A DNA stretch of 34,626 nt from Candidatus Bathyarchaeota archaeon (GCA_020350385.1 CP070714.1:547135-581760); one strand, 5' to 3'; shown: positions 1 to 8,694, numbered from the stretch's first letter. Numbers and translations are program-made. The notes: generated from the sequence alone by a model not told the origin.

Positions 1-28
1 AAGATTATTCGCGGTTAGTTCCTTTTAG

Positions 29-151
29 TTATGATAGTTCACGTGGTAGTTTATTTGAGGTGTACCATTTCAAAATTTCTTTTACGGCATTGTCGGAGTA
101 GCCCACTTCATTAAGGGCAATTTTCAAATCTTCGGCTGTCTCAATATTCAT
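29..151 (-). CDS. Small 40-aa hypothetical protein
   Basis: This is a 40-codon frame from an ATG at 151 to a TAA at 29-31. The product begins MNIETAEDLKIALNEVGY and contains SDNAVKEILKWYTS, which looks like two short amphipathic helices. It is preceded by an SD-like GGTG at 158-161, 6 nt before the ATG, and by an AT-rich TATA-like stretch around 170-183. The SD, promoter-like element and non-random amino-acid make-up argue that it is translated. I do not recognise a family; a small DNA- or protein-binding helical peptide is only a guess. Confidence 0.5.
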   Translation of the reverse strand: MNIETAEDLKIALNEVGYSDNAVKEILKWYTSNKLPRELS

Positions 152-467
152 TAGTCACACCTGAAACCAAGTATAATAAATTTGTATTTATCTTTTTTTT
201 CCGAAATCGGAATATGTCAGAAACTCCACCTAAACGTCCTCAAAGTAGAATTAACGTCAATTAAGGCAAACCTATCTTGCAGCAAAACGTTCTTTGCGAA
301 GTTAAGGAGTTTCACTTGCACATTCATTCTCAGTTTAGGATAACAAATAGGATAAAACCGCGTACTTGTTCTTGTAGTTCGCCGCACAGATATTCCTATA
401 TTGCTCGTTGAATTTTTGTTTATAAAAGAGAGTTTGCAGAACGACTTAAAGGAAGGAGATTCGGCAA
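152..467. promoter_or_regulatory. Divergent intergenic region with TATA box for the kinase-like gene
   Basis: No gene is visible in this 316-bp gap. A TATA-like element (TTTATAAAAG, about 419-428) lies about 45 nt before the ATG at 468, followed by GGAAGGAGA (450-458) as the SD. The left end carries the promoter of the small minus-strand gene. The middle (200-360) shows nothing I can name. Confidence 0.45.
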
Positions 468-1490
468 ATGCTAGTTCAAAAGCAAGTTGTGGAAGCTTTG
501 ATGAAGCCTGAAGCTTACGACGAAGAGCCAGGTGAAATTGAACTAGTCCAGACTCACATATCCTTCGTATTCTTGACTAGAAACTTTGTTTACAAAGTGA
601 AGAAGGCTGTGGATCTAGGATTTCTAGACTTTACCACTCTCGAAAAGAGACGCTTCTTCTGCGAAAAAGAGTTAGAGCTTAACAGGCGGCTGTGCGGAGA
701 CATGTACTTGGAAGTTGTTCCAATCAACAGATCAAATACTATCAAGATAAAGGGTGAAGGGGAAACGGTTGAGTATGCAGTAAAGATGAAGAGAATCCCT
801 CAAAATAGAATGATGAGCAAACTTCTCGAAGAGAACAAAGTTAATGTCAAGCTTATTGAACAAATTGCAGAAATTATTGCAAATTTCCATTCTAAAGCAG
901 AAACAAGAAGGGCTAAAAGGAACCACAATTTGTTGCCGATGGTAGATCCCATAGTAGAAGCCAATTGGAAAGAGAATTTTGACCAGACCAAGGAGTTTGT
1001 CGGCAAGACTATATCAATGAAGAAATTTAAACTGATTCATGAAAGAATCGAAGATTTCATTGGGCGAAACTTGGGTATTTTTGAAACGAGAATGGCTGAA
1101 GGCAGAGTAAGGTATTGCCATGGCGATATTCATTCAGGGAATATTTTCATCGCGGATCGGATCTACATTTTCGACGCGATAGAGTTTAATGATAGAATCA
1201 GATATTCCGATGTGACCGCTGATGTCGGCTTTTTAGCAATGGATTTAGACTTTAGAAAACGAGGCGATCTCTCTGGAGCCTTTGTTAACAGGTATATCAA
1301 ATCTTCTGGAGACAAAGAGTTGACTTTACTTCTTCCGTTTTACAAATGTTATAGAGCGTATGTCAGAGGAAAAGTTATCAGCTTTAAACTCAAAGATCCT
1401 AGCATAAGTGATCTTGAAAAGGACGATGCAATGAAGGAGGCAAAGGCGTACTTTGAATTGGCTGGAATTTATGCCAAAACGTTATCTTAG
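468..1490 (+). CDS. COG2187-like aminoglycoside-phosphotransferase-fold kinase
   Basis: The 340-aa protein has a protein-kinase-like/APH fold. The catalytic loop HGDIHSGN is at residues 218-225, and the metal-binding aspartate follows in IFDAIEFND (D236). The N-terminal lobe keeps YKVKKAVDLGFLDFTTLEKR, typical of the COG2187 family. In many bacteria this domain is fused to a C-terminal P-loop kinase domain (COG0645). Here it stands alone and a COG0645-like protein is encoded separately at 2386-3027. The substrate is unknown. The start is supported by GGAGA 11 nt upstream. The stop overlaps the convergent PHP gene by 4 bp. Confidence 0.8.
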   Translation: MLVQKQVVEALMKPEAYDEEPGEIELVQTHISFVFLTRNFVYKVKKAVDLGFLDFTTLEKRRFFCEKELELNRRLCGDMYLEVVPINRSNTIKIKGEGETVEYAVKMKRIPQNRMMSKLLEENKVNVKLIEQIAEIIANFHSKAETRRAKRNHNLLPMVDPIVEANWKENFDQTKEFVGKTISMKKFKLIHERIEDFIGRNLGIFETRMAEGRVRYCHGDIHSGNIFIADRIYIFDAIEFNDRIRYSDVTADVGFLAMDLDFRKRGDLSGAFVNRYIKSSGDKELTLLLPFYKCYRAYVRGKVISFKLKDPSISDLEKDDAMKEAKAYFELAGIYAKTLS

Positions 1491-2368
1491 AAAAAGGAAA
1501 TAGATTTGAATTGATTGGCTACATATCTTGGAACTTCAACTGTTCCCATTAGGATTGGCTTTTGGTGGCAATCGCTGCCTCCAGTCATTATTAGTCCGTG
1601 TTTCTTTGCAAACTTTATGTAATGACTCGTTGTCTGGGCGTCGTTTCTGGAGTGCCAACATTCTACGCCGTCAATTTGTCTTAGCATTGACTCTTCTATT
1701 ACTTTGGTCTGCTCACTCAATGATTTGGTCAGCGTCACAAGCGAGGTTCCATGAGGATCGTTCGGATGCGCTAACACTATTGTTCCTCCAGCATTCCTCA
1801 CCAATCTCGACGCTTCTTCAACGTAAAGTGGATATTTGGGAACATTACACTTCACAAGATACTTATCAAAAGCTGCCTGCCTAGTTCTAACAATTCCCTT
1901 TCTCACCAAATAATCTGCTATGTGAGGCCTCCCAAGCACTCCGTCAACGGACGCCTGAATCTCCTCAAAGTCGTTCTTCGTTAACTCTTCAATCCCTTCC
2001 CCTGCAAATTCTGAATTAAGATTACGTAGAATCTTTTCTGCTCTTTCCTCACGATAACTCGCTATTTGTTGAAGCTTGTCACTTAATGCCTTATTTCTTG
2101 GATCAAATTGGTAACTCAAGAAATCTAACGATATGAACTTATTCTGATGATGCCTAGGATTCGAGAAAGTTACGTTTAATTCAACTCCAGAAATGTAGCG
2201 GACTCCAGCTGTTCCAGCCAAATCTATGGCTGTTTCTTGACAGCCAATCGAATCGTGATCTGTAATCGACATAAATCCAATGTTTCTGATCTTAGCTTCC
2301 TTAATAATTTCTTCAACAGTCAGAGCTCCGTCAGAACTTTTCGAGTGAATATGCAAATCTATTATCAT
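1487..2368 (-). CDS. PHP-domain metal-dependent phosphoesterase
   Basis: The 293-aa protein is of the PHP superfamily (COG0613 type). Metal ligands are visible in order: HIH (residues 6-8), an aspartate in SSDG, the SITDHDS segment near residue 40, GVELN near 63, a histidine in GRPHIADY, VLAHPND, and SDCH near the C terminus. Such enzymes hydrolyse phosphoesters such as nucleoside 3',5'-bisphosphates or 5' RNA ends, but the substrate cannot be read from sequence. It lies 17 nt behind the P-loop kinase gene on the same strand and is probably co-transcribed with it. A kinase and a phosphoesterase in one operon suggests a small phosphorylated substrate (inference). Confidence 0.85.
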   Translation of the reverse strand: MIIDLHIHSKSSDGALTVEEIIKEAKIRNIGFMSITDHDSIGCQETAIDLAGTAGVRYISGVELNVTFSNPRHHQNKFISLDFLSYQFDPRNKALSDKLQQIASYREERAEKILRNLNSEFAGEGIEELTKNDFEEIQASVDGVLGRPHIADYLVRKGIVRTRQAAFDKYLVKCNVPKYPLYVEEASRLVRNAGGTIVLAHPNDPHGTSLVTLTKSLSEQTKVIEESMLRQIDGVECWHSRNDAQTTSHYIKFAKKHGLIMTGGSDCHQKPILMGTVEVPRYVANQFKSISFF

Positions 2369-2385
2369 TATGAAACGATGTCCAA

Positions 2386-3027
2386 TTACCTTTTTTCCAT
2401 CCCGATGACGTACCAGTCCTCGGGAGAATCATGGCTCGTGTCGACCGTCAAATGCATTATTTGGAGCTGGGGATGCCGTTTTTTCAAGTCATCGAGGTCA
2501 ACTGGTTCGAATTTACTCTTGTTGGCAAGATATGCCTCCACGGTCAGCGCGTTTGACTCATAGTTTTCCTTAGTTCTTCTTTTGATTCTCGCAATGGACA
2601 CTTCTTGAGGACAGCTAGTTTGAAGTATAACAAAAGTTATGCTGTGCCTTGCAGCAATTTCAGCCGCACGCCTTCGCAGTTCTTGGGTGACAAAAGTAGC
2701 ATCTAAAATTATGCCTTTTCTACTCTTTCGAGCAAGATCTTCTGCTCGACGGAACATTTCGTCATAGACAGCCAGCCGTTTGCGCATATTCCCTGCAATT
2801 TTCGCGTCAAACACATCTTCATTCTTAAGAACGGCCAATCGAATCAAATCGCTCCTGAGAATGGGATAACCTTTGATCTTTGAGATTTCCTCTGAGGTCT
2901 CTGTTTTCCAAGTTCCTGGGAGCCCGCACGTAATCAGTAGAGTCCCGGACCCCAACTCAGTTTTAAAAAACTCGGCAAAAGGTTCCCTCAATTGCGCACA
3001 TCTCAAAATGAGATTCAAGCAAGGCAT
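2386..3027 (-). CDS. P-loop kinase of the COG0645/AAA_33 type
   Basis: The 213-aa nucleotide kinase-like protein has the P-loop GLPGTWKT at residues 35-42, followed by RSDLIR (substrate-side aspartate) and GIILDATFV (Walker B-like). The P-loop has Trp where most kinases have the Gly of GK[ST]. I start at the ATG at 3027 because GGAAAGG lies 7 nt upstream; a longer frame from 3066 has no such signal. In bacteria this domain is usually the C-terminal half of a fusion with the kinase-like domain found here at 468-1490. It is probably the first gene of a two-gene operon with the PHP phosphoesterase. Confidence 0.75.
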   Translation of the reverse strand: MPCLNLILRCAQLREPFAEFFKTELGSGTLLITCGLPGTWKTETSEEISKIKGYPILRSDLIRLAVLKNEDVFDAKIAGNMRKRLAVYDEMFRRAEDLARKSRKGIILDATFVTQELRRRAAEIAARHSITFVILQTSCPQEVSIARIKRRTKENYESNALTVEAYLANKSKFEPVDLDDLKKRHPQLQIMHLTVDTSHDSPEDWYVIGMEKR

Positions 3028-3221
3028 AATTAAACCTTTCCAGCAAGAAAAACCTATGAAAGGCAATAGGTGGATACAAACACACAGTTACACTGGAGAT
3101 TAACTAGTGCCTCAATAAACCGAGTTTTGAGTTTTATTTTTAAATGGTAAACGTTTTGTCACAAGGTTAAAGCAAAACTAAATAGTAAGTCAGCCTTTTT
3201 TCTAAAAGAAGAGGAAAAGAA

Positions 3222-4478
3222 ATGGAAGAATTTCAAGTTAAAGACAGGTCTCTAGCGTCACAGGGTCGTTTACAAATTGAATGGGCCTCAGCCCACATGC
3301 CCGTTTTAAACCAAATCAAGAGCAGATTCAGCAAGAAACAACCATTCAAAGATGTAATGATAGGAGCGTGCCTGCACGTAACGAAGGAAACTGCCGTCTT
3401 GGTAGATACATTAATGGCGGGAGGCGCCCAGGTCGCCTTATGCGGGTCCAACCCACTTTCCACACAGGATGATGTAGCCGCAGCGCTGGTGGAAAAAGGC
3501 ACGCACGTTTTTGCACAACGAGGACAAACAACTGAACAATACTATTATTGTATCCACAGAGTTTTAGACTACAAACCTGTGATAACCCTCGATGATGGGG
3601 CTGATCTTGTCGGCACATTACACAGCAAGCGAACAGGAGCATTAAAGAACGTTAAAGGCGGAACCGAAGAAACAACCACAGGTGTGCTACGGTTACGTGC
3701 AATGGAAAAGACAAAAAGCCTAAAGTACCCCATAATAGCTGTAAACGACGCTTACACAAAATACTTGTTTGACAACCGTTACGGAACGGGCCAAAGCACA
3801 ATTGACGGAATTTTAAGAGCTACAACCACCCTTTTGGCAGGCAAAACCTTTGTAGTTTGCGGATATGGATGGTGTTCAAGGGGCATAGCCATGCGAGCTC
3901 AAGGAATGGGCGCAAACGTAATAGTAACCGAAGTGAACCCCCTTAGAGCTTTAGAAGCAGTAATGAACGGCTTGCGCGTTATGCCAATAGCTGAAGCGGC
4001 AGTCATAGGCGACATATTTGTAACCGCCACAGGCGACATTAACATCATAAGAAAGGAGCACATGCAAAAAATGAAAGACGGCGCCATAATCGCAAACAGC
4101 GGCCACTTCAACGTGGAAATAAGCCTACAGGATTTAGAAGACTTATCAACAGTGAAAAAAACAATGAGACCTAACCTAGAAGAGTATACTCTAAAAGATG
4201 GAAGAAGACTTTACCTTTTGGCCGAAGGAAGGCTGGTAAATTTAGCCGCGGCTGAAGGCCACCCGTCTGAAGTTATGGATATGTCTTTCGCAAATCAAGC
4301 ATTATGCGCGGAGTATTTGACTAAAACTGCGAAAATGCCGCCAAAAGTTTACACTGTTCCCAAAGGCATAGATAAAACCATTGCTGAACTGAAGCTCAAA
4401 GCCATGGGAATAGAGATCGACGAACTCACATCTGAACAGAAAGAGTATTTAACAACGTGGAAAATGGGAACAACATAG
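3222..4478 (+). CDS. ahcY: Adenosylhomocysteinase (S-adenosylhomocysteine hydrolase)
   Basis: The 418-aa enzyme cleaves S-adenosylhomocysteine to adenosine and homocysteine in the methyl cycle. Recognisable parts are [10 protein letters not shown] (residue 48 on), [10 protein letters not shown] (146 on), the substrate segment [19 protein letters not shown] with the conserved lysine and aspartate, and the NAD+-binding GYGWCSRG at 214-221. The length fits archaeal and bacterial forms lacking the long insertion. An SD-like AGAGGAAAAG lies just before the ATG, and a TATA-like TTTTTAAATGG sits near 3137-3147. The upstream region is shared with the divergent kinase gene. Confidence 0.95.
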   Translation: MEEFQVKDRSLASQGRLQIEWASAHMPVLNQIKSRFSKKQPFKDVMIGACLHVTKETAVLVDTLMAGGAQVALCGSNPLSTQDDVAAALVEKGTHVFAQRGQTTEQYYYCIHRVLDYKPVITLDDGADLVGTLHSKRTGALKNVKGGTEETTTGVLRLRAMEKTKSLKYPIIAVNDAYTKYLFDNRYGTGQSTIDGILRATTTLLAGKTFVVCGYGWCSRGIAMRAQGMGANVIVTEVNPLRALEAVMNGLRVMPIAEAAVIGDIFVTATGDINIIRKEHMQKMKDGAIIANSGHFNVEISLQDLEDLSTVKKTMRPNLEEYTLKDGRRLYLLAEGRLVNLAAAEGHPSEVMDMSFANQALCAEYLTKTAKMPPKVYTVPKGIDKTIAELKLKAMGIEIDELTSEQKEYLTTWKMGTT

Positions 4479-4554
4479 GAAGAGTACATCGGCAATTATG
4501 GTAAACTTTAAATGGTTTGAGGGTATAAACTTGGTTTATAAGTGGTGAAACGAG

Positions 4555-4911
4555 ATGAGTAAAGATCAAGCAATAGGTGGAGCAATATTCATCGTGTGTC
4601 TGCTTGTCGCTATATTTTACCTGGTAACACTGTTCTGGCCACAGCTGTTTATAGACGTAATCGGATATGTAGGACTAACTACCACTGTCGCTGACGTCAA
4701 ATTCTGGATAATCGCCATACCAGTATTCGTAGCGTTCATGGCCGTGTTGTTCATAGGCGCATGGATTGGCTGGACAATGGCAACGACACCACCGCCAAAA
4801 CCAATAGAAGAAATCACTACCGAGATAGAAGAGAGAAAAGAAGAAATGAAAGTAGAGGAACCAGCGGAAACGAAGATGCCAGAAGCCTCGGAAGAAGAGA
4901 GAGAACCTTAA
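4555..4911 (+). CDS. Small two-TM protein with a charged C-terminal tail
   Basis: The 118-aa protein has two predicted membrane helices (about residues 7-28 and 50-75) and a hydrophilic tail (76-118) that starts with TTPPPKP and is rich in Glu, Lys and Pro. GGTGA precedes the ATG by 7 nt. I do not recognise a family. The layout (short hairpin in the membrane, acidic tail) would suit an adaptor or subunit rather than an enzyme. A TATA-like GGTTTATAAG (4534-4543) is too close to the ATG for an SD-led transcript, so ACTTTAAATGG further up (4504-4514) may be the promoter. Confidence 0.6.
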   Translation: MSKDQAIGGAIFIVCLLVAIFYLVTLFWPQLFIDVIGYVGLTTTVADVKFWIIAIPVFVAFMAVLFIGAWIGWTMATTPPPKPIEEITTEIEERKEEMKVEEPAETKMPEASEEEREP

Positions 4912-5102
4912 GACAAAAGCGCCCCAATACAGCAACTAAATATTCCTAATTCTATAGTTTTTCTAATTTCAGAAAACTTCTGATTTTCAAATAACGTTTG
5001 TTGCAATCCAAAGATTTTAAAACCGAAATATAATGCAACATTGACTACAGTGCATAAAACAAACACTGTTAAAAGAAGATGTGCTCATCATGGAAGACTG
5101 CC
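4912..5102. other. Convergent intergenic spacer with a stem-loop
   Basis: The spacer between two convergent genes holds an inverted repeat, ACAGTG at 5047-5052 and CACTGT at 5064-5069, with an 11-nt loop. No coding frame is supported. The stem may end one of the converging transcripts, but no long T-run follows on either strand. Confidence 0.3.
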
Positions 5103-5477
5103 CTACTTCATTTTCTTGAGCATACATTCAACTATGTCCTTGCACATCATACATTCGTCCGGAATCTTCTCCTTTGACGACCGTTCACTTAAATAACCAA
5201 GGTGGTAACCGCACTCAGAAGGTTTTTCAGGGGTTTCAGCCGGCTCTTCCGCATATGCCTCCTTCTTCGCTTCAGTCTCTTTTGGTTCATCACACGAAAC
5301 TGTTAAGACATCCTCAAGGATTATTTCTGTCAGGCAGTATGGGCACGCGTTATATGACCCTTCGGGGTCTTGTTGCAGATTCAAAGCTCTAAGGGGCTTA
5401 GCGAAAACTTTGCCGCAAGAAACGTTCGGACAAGTAAATGCATTACTTTTTTTGGGTTTCTCTTCAATCTGGGAGAT
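5103..5477 (-). CDS. Cysteine-rich zinc-binding protein with apparent ATC start
   Basis: The 124-aa protein has two zinc-ribbon half-sites near the N terminus (TCPNVSCGKVF and ACPYCLTEI), a Glu/Pro-rich linker, then ECGYHLGYL and ECMMCKDIVEC near the end. The frame is open upstream to a TAA (5487-5489) with no ATG, GTG or TTG before the first cysteines; the first conventional start (TTG, 5384) would remove the first half-site. A strong SD, AGGAGGG (5484-5490), sits exactly 6 nt before an ATC at 5475-5477, and a TATA-like ACTATAAACATG lies at 5512-5523. I therefore place the start at ATC. Function unknown; possibly nucleic-acid or partner binding. Confidence 0.65.
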   Translation of the reverse strand: MSQIEEKPKKSNAFTCPNVSCGKVFAKPLRALNLQQDPEGSYNACPYCLTEIILEDVLTVSCDEPKETEAKKEAYAEEPAETPEKPSECGYHLGYLSERSSKEKIPDECMMCKDIVECMLKKMK

Positions 5478-5511
5478 AGCTTACCCTCCTGTCAAAAGTA
5501 ATTACTAGTTA

Positions 5512-5523
5512 CATGTTTATAGT
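5512..5523 (-). promoter_or_regulatory. TATA box for the zinc-binding protein gene
   Basis: ACTATAAACATG on the minus strand lies about 22-33 nt upstream of the SD, giving a predicted transcript start near 5494 and a leader of about 17 nt. Confidence 0.45.
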
Positions 5524-5551
5524 ATTAATGAATTTAAAATAAACATCCAAA

Positions 5552-6151
5552 CTATTCAGTATTGCATAGATGTTTTGGAGAAGTGAGCTTTTTGAGGTCT
5601 TCGACGCCTTCAGCGTAACCCGAAGCTATCAAGAGGTCACCCAGTTGAATTATTGTGTCAGACTTGGGACGCAAACTTTTTTCGCCGCGTTTTATTGCTA
5701 GAACCCACATACCTGTCTCTTCGTGTACTCGCGCTTCTTTCAGAGTTTTGTTTATGAGTGGAGAATTCTCGGTTACGCAAGCTTGGGCAACGGTTTCTTC
5801 AGCTTCCCTTATGGCTAGTTTCAAAACTGGATGCGGTTCGATACCTCTAAGGACGACCTCTGCCATCTCAGCCGCAGCATCTGCAATTTTTTCGGTTGCC
5901 ACGCCCAATCTAATTAGCCCTAAAAAGCCAGATGCCTCTTCTTTCCTAAAACCACTTGTTAAAGCCAGAAGCTCAAAATCTGTATGCAACTTATCCATAT
6001 ACTCTTCGAGGCGCTCTACTTCCTCAGCCAAGTCTCCACTGTTTAACATGAGTGATGAATAAGCCAGATCGATCATCAATTCAGAGGTATTTTTGAGCTC
6101 AACGAACCGTGTAACTATCTCTTCGAAAATTTCTTGTTTATGCTCTATCAT
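5552..6151 (-). CDS. PhoU/TrkA-C domain protein (COG3273 type), copy 2
   Basis: The 199-aa soluble protein has a PhoU-like helical region (about 1-105, with LKNTSELMIDLAYSSLML and GVATEKIADAAAEMAEV) and a C-terminal RCK_C/TrkA-C domain (about 110-190, with GMWVLAIKRGEKSL and IQLGDLLIASG). RCK_C domains bind small ligands and gate ion transport in cation channels and transporters. It follows its paralogue by 2 nt and belongs to the operon led by the SLC41-like permease, so it is probably a regulatory subunit of that transporter. No membrane segment is visible. Confidence 0.8.
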   Translation of the reverse strand: MIEHKQEIFEEIVTRFVELKNTSELMIDLAYSSLMLNSGDLAEEVERLEEYMDKLHTDFELLALTSGFRKEEASGFLGLIRLGVATEKIADAAAEMAEVVLRGIEPHPVLKLAIREAEETVAQACVTENSPLINKTLKEARVHEETGMWVLAIKRGEKSLRPKSDTIIQLGDLLIASGYAEGVEDLKKLTSPKHLCNTE

Positions 6152-6153
6152 TG

Positions 6154-6762
6154 TTAGCCCTCCAATTTCGTAAGTCTTCCTTCGGCTATGTCTTTAAACT
6201 CTTTAATACCCATGGGGGCTCCCCGCGTTATGAGAATGTCCCCAAGAAAAACACGCTCAGCAACATCAGGGTCTAAAATCCAATCTCTATTTCGGCGGAT
6301 GGCGATTATGTCAACGCCCATCCTTGCAGCTAAATCAAGTTCGCCTATCTTTTTCCCTACTATCACGGACCCTTCCTTGACGGTTGCCTTCATGAGGCGC
6401 TCTTCAACTTTTTCGAAAATCTCGCCAACTATCGGGTGTATGCTAATATTACGCGTTACTATGGCGGCGATGTCAGCGGCGGCATCTGAAATTTTGTCTG
6501 CGGCAGCAGCCACAGTAGAAACGCCTATCAAGGTCTCTGCGTCTTTAGCGTCTCTAGCTGCAATCATTATTTCCATGTCTAAAAGATAAGCTAAAGTGTC
6601 AATGCGGCTTTCAAGTTCAATAACGTCTTCGGCAAGTTCTTTGTCATTGAATAAAGCGGCGGAATAAGCCAAGTCAATCATAAGCTCGGAGAGGTTCTTC
6701 ATTTCCAACAGAAGATCGCGGACTGGAATAGGTTTGTATTTAACCTTTTCAAATTGTGGCAT
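6154..6762 (-). CDS. PhoU/TrkA-C domain protein (COG3273 type), copy 1
   Basis: The 202-aa paralogue of the next gene has the same order: PhoU-like helices (LLEMKNLSELMIDLAYSAALF; AAAADKISDAAADIAAIV) and a C-terminal TrkA-C domain (GVDIIAIRRNRDWILDP; FLGDILITRG). The two copies are clearly related but divergent, so they may form a heteromer. The gene starts 67 nt after the permease stop and ends 2 nt before copy 2. A role as ligand-sensing gate or regulator of the permease is inferred from domain type and position. Confidence 0.8.
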   Translation of the reverse strand: MPQFEKVKYKPIPVRDLLLEMKNLSELMIDLAYSAALFNDKELAEDVIELESRIDTLAYLLDMEIMIAARDAKDAETLIGVSTVAAAADKISDAAADIAAIVTRNISIHPIVGEIFEKVEERLMKATVKEGSVIVGKKIGELDLAARMGVDIIAIRRNRDWILDPDVAERVFLGDILITRGAPMGIKEFKDIAEGRLTKLEG

Positions 6763-6829
6763 GCTTTTGAGAGGCGCTCCCCAATAAGATAGTGGTCATG
6801 AAATATTTTAATTATACTCTTTTGCGAGG

Positions 6830-8029
6830 TCATCCTATCAAAAGTAAAGCCACAAGCAAAGCAAAGGAGGTGACGCTGTCGGCGAAGGAACTTTCAACGG
6901 GAATAACAAAATTGTCTGGATCTAATCCTCTTTTGAAAGTCAGGATTGAAACTGCATAAGACAAAACCGTTATTGAGGCAACGGCAAGAACGTTGGCAAC
7001 CAGCAAGACCAAAATAAGACTTTGAAAAGAGGATAATGAAAACAACCCATGTATTGACACAGACAAAACTGCTAAGACAACAAACATAATAATTGAAGCA
7101 GTCCAAGCACTGAAGATGTTCTTTGCGTGGCGCTTCATTGAAGAGAATGAAGGAGCAAGCAAACCCAAAGCAAGTTTGGTTGTGGCGGTAGAACCAACAA
7201 CTGAACCAACATTACCAATCATGCCAATCAAAGCAGGGTAAACAGTGTAAATTTCTACACGGTCCTCCACAAAATGGCTAATTCCATTAAGAACTGTTCC
7301 AGTTACGTTAACCATGAAGGCTACAAGCAGCATGGTAACCACAGACTCCTTGAGGGTTTTAGTAAACTCCACTTCGTGCAAGTTTTTAGACAAGATATAA
7401 AGAACAAGGAAAACAGGAATCAAACAAGCGATACCAATAAACCACTGACCCAAGGCGCCAACGAAAAACAAATTGAGCACGGCAACATAACAGAGAGTGA
7501 TAAAAATGTCGGCGATAGTTGACATTACAGGATACACAACTACGTCAGGGTCCAATCCTTTCTCAAAGGAAACAAAGGCTACTTTAATAGTTACAAAGGA
7601 AAGCAACAAGCCTAAACCCATAGTTGCTACAACAACTGACAAAATACCAGGAAAATGAGCCAACGTTATTCCCCAAAAAAGTTGACCAAAAACTAGAGAT
7701 ATAGCACAAATTGTAACGCTAGTGGCTAAGGTTAAAACTATCAAAGCTTCGATCAATTTGTAAAAAATCTTCGTGTTTCCAAAAAATCTAGGATAAACTG
7801 TACCGAGGTGCAGTCCAGTGCTTAGGCGGCCGCTTAGCAAACCGCTACCAACCCCTTTAGCGCTAATAAGTGCAGGGTAAAGGGCCATAGCCCATGGTGA
7901 AAGTCTAAAAATGCCAAGTTGAGAAGCTACCATGAAACCAGCAAACAATCCTCCTAAACCAAAAGCATAGGTTAAGGTGGTCTCTTTGAGCATTTCCGAG
8001 AATTTTTTTGAAATGCCCGCATCTGACAT
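6830..8029 (-). CDS. SLC41/MgtE-like divalent cation permease (COG1824 type)
   Basis: The 399-aa integral membrane protein is made of two related halves. Each has an MgtE-type signature: ALYPALISAKGVGSGLLSGR early and VYPALIGMIGNVGSVVGSTA in the second half, each followed later by a GLDPD segment (EKGLDPDVVVYPVMSTIAD and KRGLDPDNFVIPVESSFAD). It has about ten hydrophobic segments and no cytosolic CBS domains. The predicted role is Mg2+ or other divalent cation transport, with regulation left to the two PhoU/TrkA-C proteins behind it. GGAGGAGG lies 9 nt before the ATG, and a TATA-like TTTTATATTC lies at 8060-8069. Confidence 0.85.
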   Translation of the reverse strand: MSDAGISKKFSEMLKETTLTYAFGLGGLFAGFMVASQLGIFRLSPWAMALYPALISAKGVGSGLLSGRLSTGLHLGTVYPRFFGNTKIFYKLIEALIVLTLATSVTICAISLVFGQLFWGITLAHFPGILSVVVATMGLGLLLSFVTIKVAFVSFEKGLDPDVVVYPVMSTIADIFITLCYVAVLNLFFVGALGQWFIGIACLIPVFLVLYILSKNLHEVEFTKTLKESVVTMLLVAFMVNVTGTVLNGISHFVEDRVEIYTVYPALIGMIGNVGSVVGSTATTKLALGLLAPSFSSMKRHAKNIFSAWTASIIMFVVLAVLSVSIHGLFSLSSFQSLILVLLVANVLAVASITVLSYAVSILTFKRGLDPDNFVIPVESSFADSVTSFALLVALLLIG

Positions 8030-8056
8030 CCGCTATTGCCTCCTCCGGGTTATCAG

Positions 8057-8070
8057 AGAATATAAAAGAG
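8057..8070 (-). promoter_or_regulatory. TATA box of the cation-transport operon
   Basis: CTCTTTTATATTCTC on the minus strand sits about 30-40 nt before the ATG at 8029. It gives a short leader that carries the GGAGGAGG ribosome site, so the operon does not need a promoter further upstream. Confidence 0.45.
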
Positions 8071-8111
8071 AACAATGGTGGAAAAACTGGGGAAAACAGT
8101 TTTCTCCGTAA

Positions 8112-8240
8112 TTAATTGATTTGAGACAAGATCTTGGCGTTTTGTATGGCGCTGGCGCTAGAAGGGCGTTGAATCGAGGATGGGAAATGTGGACTACTTT
8201 CATATTTTTCCCCTTGCAACTGTTGTTCGTTTTCAGCCAT
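8112..8240 (-). CDS. Possible 42-aa small protein
   Basis: The frame from an ATG at 8240 encodes a hydrophilic peptide beginning MAENEQQLQGEKYESSP and rich in Ser, Gln and Pro. GAGGTG lies 7 nt before the ATG, which is the main support. The frame is open further upstream to a GTG at 8303, also with an AGGAG near it, giving 63 aa. There is no recognisable domain. It could equally be chance or a gene remnant. Confidence 0.25.
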   Translation of the reverse strand: MAENEQQLQGEKYESSPHFPSSIQRPSSASAIQNAKILSQIN

Positions 8241-8303
8241 CCACAGGCACCTCTTTAATAACATGTGCGCTTGTGGGCCGCCAAGTACCACTTCAACTTG
8301 CAC

Positions 8304-8694
8304 TCCTAACTTTTTATTGAGAAGTTGTATATTGCTTAAATAAGTTTCTGAGAGGTTAGTTCGAATCCATACTACACTTCAAAACCATCCTAATTGTTCA
8401 GAGGTGAAATATCTTTGCGACTGGCGCAGATTGTGAATTCAAATGTATTTAGTATGGATCAAAATTGATAACAGCTTGCCATAGATTGAACTTGAAGGAG
8501 CATTCCAAGCCAAAGCTACGGCTCATAAGGCATTAAAGGAGAGGCGAAGCAAAGTCAAAATCAAGACCGCCAAAATGCCGAAACAAGAAAAACAGATTAA
8601 AGTTATAATAAGAGTAGGATATTGAAGCAGTGTAATGGTCCTTTTTGCTAAGGTTGCTAGGTAACAAACAAGGCAGTAATCTATCTGCAACTTT
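8304..8694. other. 390-bp little-coding spacer
   Basis: No intact gene is seen. The only coding-like signal is the plus-strand segment at 8485-8625 (see separate entry). The radical SAM gene ends at 8695 and points into this spacer. No long hairpin or tRNA was found. Confidence 0.4.
8485..8625 (+). pseudogene. Possible C-terminal gene remnant
   Basis: A 46-codon frame without a start codon at its head reads IELEGAFQAKATAHKALKER, then a lysine-rich stretch ending KQIKVIIRVGY and a TGA. It follows directly after an in-frame TAG at 8482-8484. The composition looks like a genuine protein C terminus rather than random AT-rich DNA, yet no 5' part is found in any frame nearby. Family not recognised. 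Confidence 0.3.

Noticed and set aside
1528-1884. 118-codon plus-strand frame antisense to the PHP gene
   Set aside because: The PHP gene on the other strand has all family motifs across this span; the frame has no SD or domain.
3233-3502. Minus-strand frames within the SAH hydrolase gene
   Set aside because: They are antisense to conserved ahcY coding sequence and lack start signals.
8353-8368. GGTTAGTTCGAATCC, resembling a tRNA T-loop
   Set aside because: The flanking bases do not form a T stem and no acceptor or anticodon stem can be built around it.
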